Origin: Streptomyces canus
Lineage (GTDB): Bacteria; Actinomycetota; Actinomycetes; Streptomycetales; Streptomycetaceae
Assembly: GCF_030815415.1 (NCBI RefSeq)
Contig: NZ_JAUSWW010000001.1
Span: forward strand, 1,860,001 to 1,924,000
DNA length: 64,000 nt
Direction: 5' to 3'
Shown here piece after piece: positions 16,572-23,345 of the stretch (positions are counted from its first letter, which is position 1; every line of letters starts with the position of its first letter). The notes under the pieces were generated by a model. It did no database searches. It was not told the DNA's origin and saw only the letters and a program-made list of their open reading frames with translations. Made by a program: the position numbers and the translations under genes.

Positions 16572-16594
16572 GTATATTTACGTCGTATACATAC
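16572..16594. promoter_or_regulatory. EPS-locus palindrome, copy 4
   Basis: Arms GTATATTTAC and GTATACATAC with spacer GTC. Symmetry extends over the arms (right arm complement GTATGTATAC), making it the most symmetric copy. It lies between the fusion gene (ATG 16515) and the TetR gene (ATG 16633), the classic place for an autoregulatory TetR operator. Confidence 0.78.
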
Positions 16595-16632
16595 ACTCTG
16601 CCCCCGCTGGTGTATAAGTCAACACAGGGAAC

Positions 16633-17406
16633 ATGGCGCGGGTCGACCACGGGAGGCTGGGCATGACCAGGGAGCAGGCCAAAGGGCGGGGGAAGGGTGC
16701 CGGAGCCAGTCCGGCGCGCCGCGCCAGCGACCGTGGCCGTTATGGACGGCTGAGCCGGGAGCGCGTGCTGACCAGCGCCCTCGAGCTGGTGGACCGGGAA
16801 GGCCTCTCGGCGCTGAGCATGCGAAGGCTGGGCGCCGAGCTGGGCGTGGAGGCGATGGCGCTCTACCGGTACGCGGACAGCAAGGATGCCCTCCTGGACG
16901 GCCTGGTGGAGGCCCTGTATCTCGAGCTGGAGGAGCGGCTGGCCGCCGAGCCGGGCCCGAGCGCCGAGGAGCCTGCCTGGCGCAGCGAGCTCCATCGCAT
17001 CGCCAGGGCGACATACGACGTCTGCCTCGCGCACCCCCAGGCGGTCCCGCTACTCACCACGCGCATGCTGACGGTCCCGCTCGCCCAGCGCCCCCTCGCC
17101 GTCCTCAAGGACCACGAGAGAGTGCTCGCCCTGCTCCGTGAAGCGGGCCTGGACGAGACCCGCGTCCCCGCCGTGTTCCGTGCCTTCACCGCGTGGCTCC
17201 TCGGCTATGTGTCGGCGGATCTGCGGCCCATGGTGGACAACGCCGACGAGCCGGATCCCGCCTTCCGTCTCGGACTGCACCGTATGCCGCCCCAGGAGCT
17301 GCCCACGCTCAGGGAAACCGCCCCCGCACTCGTCGACCGGGGCGGAGCGGAGGGCCTGGCGGCCGGATTGGACGCACTGCTCGACCGCTTCGCGGAAAAC
17401 GGGTGA
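16633..17406 (+). CDS. TetR-family regulator with tetracycline-repressor-like C-terminal domain
   Basis: A 257-aa TetR-family protein. A basic tail of ~35 residues precedes the helix-turn-helix: RERVLTSALELVDREGLSAL, then MRRLGAELGVEAMALYRYAD. The C-terminal all-alpha domain (TYDVCLAHPQAVPLLTTRML to AFTAWLLGYVSADL) resembles the TetR_C_1 ligand domain. ATG 16633 has CAGGGAAC just upstream; ATG 16663 behind GGGAGG is an alternative that shortens the tail. Standing at the edge of the locus next to the best palindrome, it is the natural candidate to control all four nodes. That link is inferred, and the inducer is unknown. Confidence 0.83.
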   Translation: MARVDHGRLGMTREQAKGRGKGAGASPARRASDRGRYGRLSRERVLTSALELVDREGLSALSMRRLGAELGVEAMALYRYADSKDALLDGLVEALYLELEERLAAEPGPSAEEPAWRSELHRIARATYDVCLAHPQAVPLLTTRMLTVPLAQRPLAVLKDHERVLALLREAGLDETRVPAVFRAFTAWLLGYVSADLRPMVDNADEPDPAFRLGLHRMPPQELPTLRETAPALVDRGGAEGLAAGLDALLDRFAENG

Positions 17407-17768
17407 GGGACGACGCGGCAACCGTTCGGCAGGGAATCGACGCGTTGCACGCGGGGGCATTGGCCCGACGCCGCCACGACCCCCGACCACATGCGCTGTG
17501 ATTTCAGGCACGCGCGCGTCCCGAGATCGCCGGGCCGGTAAGGAACCAAAACCCTTCCACGTCCGGCCGATTCGGCCACCCGGCCATAAGAACGCCCTGC
17601 CCCGCGACCACACCACACAGGTAAATGATCAAGTTTGGGGACAGCTCGACCTTTATGCGAGGCCTGGCGATTTGGTAGCTTCCCGGCAGCGCGCCGATCC
17701 GGTGCTGATCACTGAAATCGATCCCTACACCCGGAGTACCTGGTTTGTTCCGAGCACGGAGATCACCG
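17407..17768. other. Intergenic region before the beta-helix gene
   Basis: About 360 nt without a convincing gene. Base composition drops from the TetR gene towards an AT-richer stretch (about 17545-17700, including AATGATCAAGTTTGGGG) that probably carries the promoter of the beta-helix gene. No copy of the 23-bp EPS palindrome was found here. Confidence 0.4.
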
Positions 17769-18857
17769 GTGGAGATATTCACCGCCTCCCGCCCCCGATC
17801 CCGCCGGTCGATGTTGGCACTGGCGGCAATTCCTCTCATGGCCGCAGCGCGACGCCCTACCCTCGACGTCGTTCGCGTGGTGGACTACGCCACACCGCAG
17901 TTGGCGGCCAACGCCGCCGCCAACAAGCGTCTCGTCTTCCCGTCAGGACAGACATATACGGTCACTTCGCTGTCGATTCCGGCGAACTGCTACGTGGAGG
18001 GCAACGGCTCGATCCTGCGATTCCCGGACAACTCCACTACATCAACCACTCACAGCGACGAAATCCTGAGGGTGGGTGGATCGGGCGTCACGATCGACAA
18101 CCTCACGTTCGACGGACGTGCGGCGAACCAGGGAGCCACCTGGTCCCAGTTCCGCCACTGCGTGAAGATCCATGGAAACTTCAGCAACGTGGTGGTCAAG
18201 AACTGCGAGTTCAGGAACATCATCGGAGACGGCGTCTACGTGAATATCGGCAGTTCGGCCAGGAACTGCACCATCGGACCGAACAACACCTTCACGTCCG
18301 ACTACTTCAACCGGAACGGTGTCTCCGTCGTCACCGGTACGCAGATCGAGGTGTACAACAACACCTTCGTCAAGTGTTCGCGTGCCGGGATGCCCGGGCC
18401 CATCGACCTCGAACCGAATTCGTCCACCGAGACCCTGGCCGACGTATTCGTTCACCACAACACGATCATCGGCGGTTCCACGACCGGTACGGGTACGTTG
18501 CCGGGTGTTGTGTACAGCGGGTTCCAGAACGCGGCGGCCAACAACATCAACATCCACGACAACGACATCAGTGGAACCAGGTTCACGGACGGTGTCGTGA
18601 TCATCGGAATCAATGGCGGTCCGTTCAACGCTGTGAGGAACCTGAACGTCTTCAGCAACAACATTCACGAGATCGGGAATGCGGGCAGGTTCGGCGTCAG
18701 CATCAACTACTGCATCGCCGCGAATGTGTATGCCAACACGTTCAACGGCATGCAATGGGCCATCTACAACTACAAGGCCGTTCTGGGCACTTCGACCGGC
18801 AACACGTTCGTCGGAGTGGCAACGCAGATCACCAATGACGATCCCTACTTCGTATAG
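17769..18857 (+). CDS. Exported right-handed parallel beta-helix protein (pectate-lyase-like fold)
   Basis: A 362-aa protein with a twin-arginine-like signal (SRPRSRRSMLALAAIPLMAAA) and repeated beta-helix rungs: short strands ending in Asn ladders such as VVVKNCEFRN, IEVYNNTFVK, VFVHHNTIIGG, INIHDNDISG and LNVFSNNIHE. This fold is shared by pectate lyases, depolymerases and epimerases of polysaccharides. No family-specific catalytic set is identifiable. GTG 17769 was chosen because GGAGA lies 6 nt upstream; an in-frame TTG at 17745 is less likely. Codon use is less GC-rich than in neighbours, consistent with transfer. It may trim or modify the adjacent EPS (inference). Confidence 0.75.
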   Translation: MEIFTASRPRSRRSMLALAAIPLMAAARRPTLDVVRVVDYATPQLAANAAANKRLVFPSGQTYTVTSLSIPANCYVEGNGSILRFPDNSTTSTTHSDEILRVGGSGVTIDNLTFDGRAANQGATWSQFRHCVKIHGNFSNVVVKNCEFRNIIGDGVYVNIGSSARNCTIGPNNTFTSDYFNRNGVSVVTGTQIEVYNNTFVKCSRAGMPGPIDLEPNSSTETLADVFVHHNTIIGGSTTGTGTLPGVVYSGFQNAAANNINIHDNDISGTRFTDGVVIIGINGGPFNAVRNLNVFSNNIHEIGNAGRFGVSINYCIAANVYANTFNGMQWAIYNYKAVLGTSTGNTFVGVATQITNDDPYFV

Positions 18858-18869
18858 GCGAACAGGTTG

Positions 18870-18905
18870 AGCACCGCCGTCTCGGTCAGCTCATACGGCG
18901 GTGCT
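18870..18905 (+). terminator. Hairpin after the beta-helix gene
   Basis: Perfect 10-bp inverted repeat AGCACCGCCG / CGGCGGTGCT with a 16-nt loop, starting 13 nt after the stop codon. There is no T-run, as is usual for Streptomyces terminators. Confidence 0.65.
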
Positions 18906-19220
18906 TGAGCAGGATCTCCGTCAGACCGCGGTGCGGGGTGAGGTAGTGGTCGCCCTGGGCCCGAACCCCAACACCCCAGCGGCAGCCGCGGCACCCGCAG
19001 AACAGCAGCACCGACAGCGCCGCCGGCATCGTCGGAGTAGCGGGCAGCAGCCGTCCTGAGGTCGGTGACCACGACCGCCTCGAAGCGGGCCTCCGGCACC
19101 GGGTGTTGGCCGGCTTGCAACCGCCGTGCCTCACCCGTGCGGAATCTCAGGTCGCTGTCTGTCTTGGTGACGGCTCTCGCACCTCGCACGGTACGGGGGC
19201 CAGCAGCGCGACGAACGTGA
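18906..19220. other. Intergenic stretch without recognisable gene
   Basis: About 315 nt between the hairpin and the end of the LFT-like gene. Short open frames exist on both strands but none has a start with a ribosome site or a recognisable motif. It could be decayed sequence at the edge of the NRPS/LFT operon. Confidence 0.35.
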
Positions 19221-20012
19221 TCAGCGCGATCCCGTCGCCTCGGCGAGGCGGCGGGCGGGCAAGGTGGCGGCGGGCATCGGCAGGCTGTCGCGCGCGGTGC
19301 TGTGGAGGCGCTGCACGTACTCCTCTCGCGGTACGAGAACACAGCCCAGGTCACGGACGTGCGGGCTGTCCCGCTGCGCGTCGAGCAGCTCGCCGCCGGA
19401 TTGTGCGAAGCGCTCCGCAAGGTCGGTCACCGCGACCTTCGAGGCACCGGGACGGTGGAAGAACATCGAGTCCATGCTGAAGACCGATCCGACCTGCAGG
19501 CCGAAGACGCCGCCGATCAATTCTCCGTCCTCCCACACCTCGACGCTGTGGGCATGACCCAGATCGTGCAGGCGGACCAGGCTTGCGATCAGCTCGTCGG
19601 TGAGCCACAGGGGGACGCGGTCGGCGCGGCATTCGCGGACGACCCCCTCGAACCGCCGGTCCAGGCTGGTCGACCACGGCAGCCGGTTGCGCAGCCGCCG
19701 GGCGAGGTTCCGACTGAGGTGCGTGGCCGAGACGGGCAGCACCGGCCTGGGGTCGGGCGACCACCAGGAGACGGCGTAGGGATCGGCCGATTCCTCGCCC
19801 ACGAGCCGGATGCGGCCCTCCTGGACCTGATCGGCGAAGACCACCTCGTTCAGAGCGCGGGTGTACTCGTCGGATGCCGGGAACGGATAGACCCCGGCGC
19901 GGTACGCCGCCAGGAGGCCGGCGGGACTGAGGTCGGCGCCGAAGGCCACCGGCCCGTCGGGCGCCGCCCCCAGCACGTCCAGCGCCTCCCAGCGAGGGCA
20001 TCGGCTCACCAC
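19221..20012 (-). CDS. Leucyl/phenylalanyl-tRNA-protein transferase-like aminoacyltransferase (LFT, Aat family)
   Basis: A 263-aa member of the Aat family, which moves Leu or Phe from charged tRNA to an alpha-amino group. Family blocks are present in order: FGADLSPAGLLAAYRAGVYPFP, WWSPDPRPVLP (~83-93), VPLWLTDELIASLVRLHDLG, AHSVEVWEDGELIGGVFGLQ, SMDSMFFHRPGASKVA and DAQRDSPHVRDLGCVLVPRE. About 28 extra residues (from ~47) separate YPFP from WWSPDPR compared with the E. coli enzyme. GTG 20012 or 20009 is the start; GTGA at 20009 overlaps the NRPS stop, so the two genes are translationally coupled. This pairing, rather than protein-degradation genes nearby, argues for a role in peptide biosynthesis. 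Confidence 0.88.
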   Translation of the reverse strand: MVSRCPRWEALDVLGAAPDGPVAFGADLSPAGLLAAYRAGVYPFPASDEYTRALNEVVFADQVQEGRIRLVGEESADPYAVSWWSPDPRPVLPVSATHLSRNLARRLRNRLPWSTSLDRRFEGVVRECRADRVPLWLTDELIASLVRLHDLGHAHSVEVWEDGELIGGVFGLQVGSVFSMDSMFFHRPGASKVAVTDLAERFAQSGGELLDAQRDSPHVRDLGCVLVPREEYVQRLHSTARDSLPMPAATLPARRLAEATGSR

Positions 20013-23000
20013 CGTGGCGCTCCCTGCCCTTGGCCCTTCACCGGCCGGACGTCGTCGGCCTGCTGGAGGAAGTCGATGCAGCGGTCCATCATCTCCGCGC
20101 CCACCGGCGGGATGTCGATCCCGGCCTCCACCAGCGCCCGTTCCGCGTTGGCGCGGGTGAACTCCGTGAAAACGCCCTGGAAGTACATCTCGCTCACGGT
20201 GATGTCGGCGCGCGCACACCGGTCGACGAAGAGCGGGACGAACGGGGTGATCGGGTCGGTGGGGTGCCCGGCCGCGTACTTCACCAGAGCGGCGACCCAC
20301 TCGGCGTACGGGATCTCCTGGACCGGGTAACCCCGCCGGCGCAGGCGCTCGGCGAGAGAACTCAGCAGCGTGGGACGGGGGTTGGTCAGGTGGTAGACCT
20401 CGCCGCGGGCGGGATGGCGGGTGGAGATGTGTCCGATGGCGCGGGCGAGGTGGTCGGCCGGCAGGAAGTCCAGCGCCAGCCGGGCGTCCGGGCACAGCCC
20501 GGTCCGCGCGATGAAGTCGAAGAGGGCGGCCAGCTCGCTGCTGGTGTTCATCACGCCGGTTCCGTTGCGGCCCGTGATGTCCATCAGGCGGTAGACGGCG
20601 ACCGGCAGGCCCGCGTCGGAGGCTTTCTTCAGCAGCGCTTCGCCGACCCATTTGGTCTCCACGTATCCCACCGACAGATACTCGGGGAAGCGCAGCGGGG
20701 TGTTCTCCGTCACCTCGCGCACCCCGGCCGGCCCGAATCCGGCGAGCACCGCCATGCTGGAGGCGAAGTGGACCGGGACGGCCCGGCCGGCGGCTAGGCG
20801 GATGATCTCGTATGTTCCGTCGACGTTGACCGCGCGCAACTCGTGGTACGGGTAGATGAAGTTGACCTGGCCGCCGAAGTGGTAGACGGCGTCGATGGTC
20901 GATCCCAGCTCCTCGAACCGGTTTGGGGACAGCCCCAGTCCGGGCTTGCCCAGGTCGCCGACGACCGGCTGGACGCGCTCGCTGGACAGATCCGTGAGGA
21001 CGTACCGCTGGTGGCTCGCGCGGATCCGCTCCATGCCGCGCTGGTCGTCGGAGGCCCTGACCAGGCAGAGGACCCGCCCTGTCGTCCTGCGCAACAGCTC
21101 GTCGATCATGTACGCGCCGCAGAACCCCGTCGCCCCGGTGAGGAGGACGTCGCCGGGGCGCCGGGGGTCCGGAGCCGACGCGTCACTGCCCACTGCCGGC
21201 ATGTGCCGACCGGTCTCGGCGGCGAAGTCGACGCTCCCGCCGTCCGGGTGGGCCAGTGTGCCGGCACGTGCCTGGCGTACGGACTCCGCGAACGCGGCGA
21301 GCGTCGGATACCGCAGCAGCGAACGGGTCAGGTCGCGGATCTGCGCGACGCCGATGCCGAACACGACGCGGGTCCGGGCGAGCATCTCCATGGCCAGCAA
21401 CGAGTTGCCGCCCAGCTCGAAGAAGTCGTCGTGCGGACGGACATGGTCCACATCCAGGATCTGGCCCCACAACTGGGCCATCCCCTGCGGCACCGGACGG
21501 TCGTCGGCGCCGGTCGTCGGCGCCGCGGTCGCGGGTTCCGGCACGGCCCTGCGGTCGAGTTTTCCGCCGGGTGTGACGGGCAGCCGCTCCACCGCGTGGA
21601 AGGCCGCCGGGATCATGTGGCCCGGCAGGACCTCGGCGAGTGCCGACCGCAGCCGTGCGCGCAGCACCTCGCCGCCGGCCGGCGGCGAGGTCGGCGTGAA
21701 GTACGCGATGAGGTCCCGCTCGCCGCCTGCGCGTGTCCGGGCCACCACCATCGCCTGCCCGATCTCCGGGTGGGAGGCGAGCGCGGCCTCGACCTCGGCC
21801 GGGTCGACCCGGAACCCGCGGATCTTCATCTGGTCGTCGACCCGGCCCAGGACTTCCAGGTTGCCGTCCGAGCGTCGGCGGCCCAGATCCCCGGTGCGAT
21901 ACATCCGGTCCCCGGGCGCCGAGCCGTGCGGGTCGGGCAGGAACTGCTGTGCGGTCAGGGCGGGTTGTCGCCAGATACCGCGTGCCAGCGCCGGGCCGCC
22001 GATGTAGATCTCGCCGCGCTCGCCCGGCGGCACCGGGCGCAGTTCGGCGTCGAGCACGTGGACGTGATTCCCCTCCAGGGGCCTGCCGATCGGGGCGACG
22101 GCGGTGTCCGGCGCGGCGAGTACTTCCTCGTTCAGATCGCAGAGCGTGGAGGTGATGGTGGTCTCGGTGAGTCCGTAGGCGTTGACGAGCCGCGCACCGG
22201 GGATCCGGTGCAGAATGGCGCGGCAGTCCTTCATCGTGACGATCTCGCCGCCGACGATGACGAGTCTCAGCGACGTGAGGCTCTGGTCGCGGTCCGGGAC
22301 GGAGACGATCCGATGCCAGTAGGCGGGCGTCAGGTCGGCAACGGTGATCCCGTGCTCCGGGAGGCGGTGCAGCAGGTCGGTGGGCGCCCACGGGTGTGTT
22401 CCCGCGAGGACGAGTGTCGCGCCGCTGATCAGCGTGGCGAAGATCTGCTCCAGTGACGTGTCGAAGCCGAGCGCCGCGGTGTGCAGCACCCGGTCACCGG
22501 GCCTCAGTTCGTATGCCCGGGCCGCCGCGGTGAGGGAGTGGGCCATTGACCGGTGGGCGATCATCACTCCTTTGGGAGGTCCGGTGGATCCGGAGGTGTA
22601 GATCACGTAGGCGAGGTCGTCCAGTCGGGGGTCGGGGGCAGAACGCGTTCCCTCCGGCGCGTGCGTGGCCGGTTCCCCGGCGTGGACGATCCGCACCTCG
22701 CACCCGGCGAACAACGGGGCGTGCTCGCGGCTCGAAACGATGAGGCGTGAACCGCTCTCCCTGACCAGACCGGCCATCCGTTGCCGCGGAGTCGCCGGGT
22801 CGAGGGGCAGGAACGCGCCGCCGGAGTTCAGCACCGCCAGCAGCGCGACGACCAGCTCGGGTACGCGGTCGAGGCACACGGTGACGACGGACTCCGCGTC
22901 GACACCCGACTCCCGCAGCTGGTTGGCAAGCCGGTCGGCACGGCCGCTCAGTTCGGCGTAGCTGAGCCAGCCCTCGTCCGAGAGCACCGCGAGAGCGGAC

Positions 23001-23275
23001 GGCTCACGCCGCGCCCGTTCCCGGACCAGCTCGGGCACAGTGCTCGGCCCGGACTCCGGGGGTCGCCGCTCGGCGCGGGCGCTCGCGGGCCGCATGTCGG
23101 TCCACAGGCGGTCGACCAGACTCCCGCACCACGCGGCGGACTCCGGTCCGCCGATCCGACGCCACCCGGCCGGAATCCGGCGGTCGGTGGGCCAGATCGC
23201 GTACTGCTCCTCGTCGTTGCGCAGCACGACGCACGGCGCAGCCGACTCTGCCGACAGGTGATCACGTTCCGTCAC
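20006..23275 (-). CDS. MbtH-adenylation-carrier-thioester reductase protein (NRPS-like)
   Basis: A 1089-aa single-module synthetase. Residues ~14-66 are an in-line MbtH domain (NDEEQYAIWPTDRRIPAGW, LWTDMRP). Adenylation ~75-580: YVIYTSGSTGPPKG, NAYGLTETT, YRTGDLGR, GRVDDQMKIRGFRVDP and PGGKLD with Lys572. Carrier ~595-665: DDFFELGGNSLL, phosphopantetheine Ser625. Reductase ~708-1050: LLTGATGFCG, HFASSMAVLAG and catalytic GYVETK. It would activate one amino acid and release it, or a dipeptide built on it, as aldehyde or alcohol. No condensation domain is present; the downstream LFT-like protein could form the peptide bond. GTG 23275 follows a strong AGGAGG. Specificity is discussed in the findings. 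Confidence 0.92.
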   Translation of the reverse strand: MTERDHLSAESAAPCVVLRNDEEQYAIWPTDRRIPAGWRRIGGPESAAWCGSLVDRLWTDMRPASARAERRPPESGPSTVPELVRERARREPSALAVLSDEGWLSYAELSGRADRLANQLRESGVDAESVVTVCLDRVPELVVALLAVLNSGGAFLPLDPATPRQRMAGLVRESGSRLIVSSREHAPLFAGCEVRIVHAGEPATHAPEGTRSAPDPRLDDLAYVIYTSGSTGPPKGVMIAHRSMAHSLTAAARAYELRPGDRVLHTAALGFDTSLEQIFATLISGATLVLAGTHPWAPTDLLHRLPEHGITVADLTPAYWHRIVSVPDRDQSLTSLRLVIVGGEIVTMKDCRAILHRIPGARLVNAYGLTETTITSTLCDLNEEVLAAPDTAVAPIGRPLEGNHVHVLDAELRPVPPGERGEIYIGGPALARGIWRQPALTAQQFLPDPHGSAPGDRMYRTGDLGRRRSDGNLEVLGRVDDQMKIRGFRVDPAEVEAALASHPEIGQAMVVARTRAGGERDLIAYFTPTSPPAGGEVLRARLRSALAEVLPGHMIPAAFHAVERLPVTPGGKLDRRAVPEPATAAPTTGADDRPVPQGMAQLWGQILDVDHVRPHDDFFELGGNSLLAMEMLARTRVVFGIGVAQIRDLTRSLLRYPTLAAFAESVRQARAGTLAHPDGGSVDFAAETGRHMPAVGSDASAPDPRRPGDVLLTGATGFCGAYMIDELLRRTTGRVLCLVRASDDQRGMERIRASHQRYVLTDLSSERVQPVVGDLGKPGLGLSPNRFEELGSTIDAVYHFGGQVNFIYPYHELRAVNVDGTYEIIRLAAGRAVPVHFASSMAVLAGFGPAGVREVTENTPLRFPEYLSVGYVETKWVGEALLKKASDAGLPVAVYRLMDITGRNGTGVMNTSSELAALFDFIARTGLCPDARLALDFLPADHLARAIGHISTRHPARGEVYHLTNPRPTLLSSLAERLRRRGYPVQEIPYAEWVAALVKYAAGHPTDPITPFVPLFVDRCARADITVSEMYFQGVFTEFTRANAERALVEAGIDIPPVGAEMMDRCIDFLQQADDVRPVKGQGQGAPRW

Positions 23276-23345
23276 CTCGGACCTCCTGCCTCCCGCGGTG
23301 CCCTGCGGAGTACAACCTGCGCCCCCCGAGAAAGGGCCGCCGCCC

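Noticed and set aside
16516..17034. N-terminal extension of the aminotransferase-dehydratase fusion
   Set aside because: The extension would be antisense to the TetR gene and run through the palindrome; ATG 16515 has a ribosome site and matches the start of the fold.
18886..19420. Small minus-strand frames after the LFT-like gene as a third pathway gene or transposase remnant
   Set aside because: No ribosome site, no recognisable motif and Cys/Arg-rich composition; not supportable as a gene.
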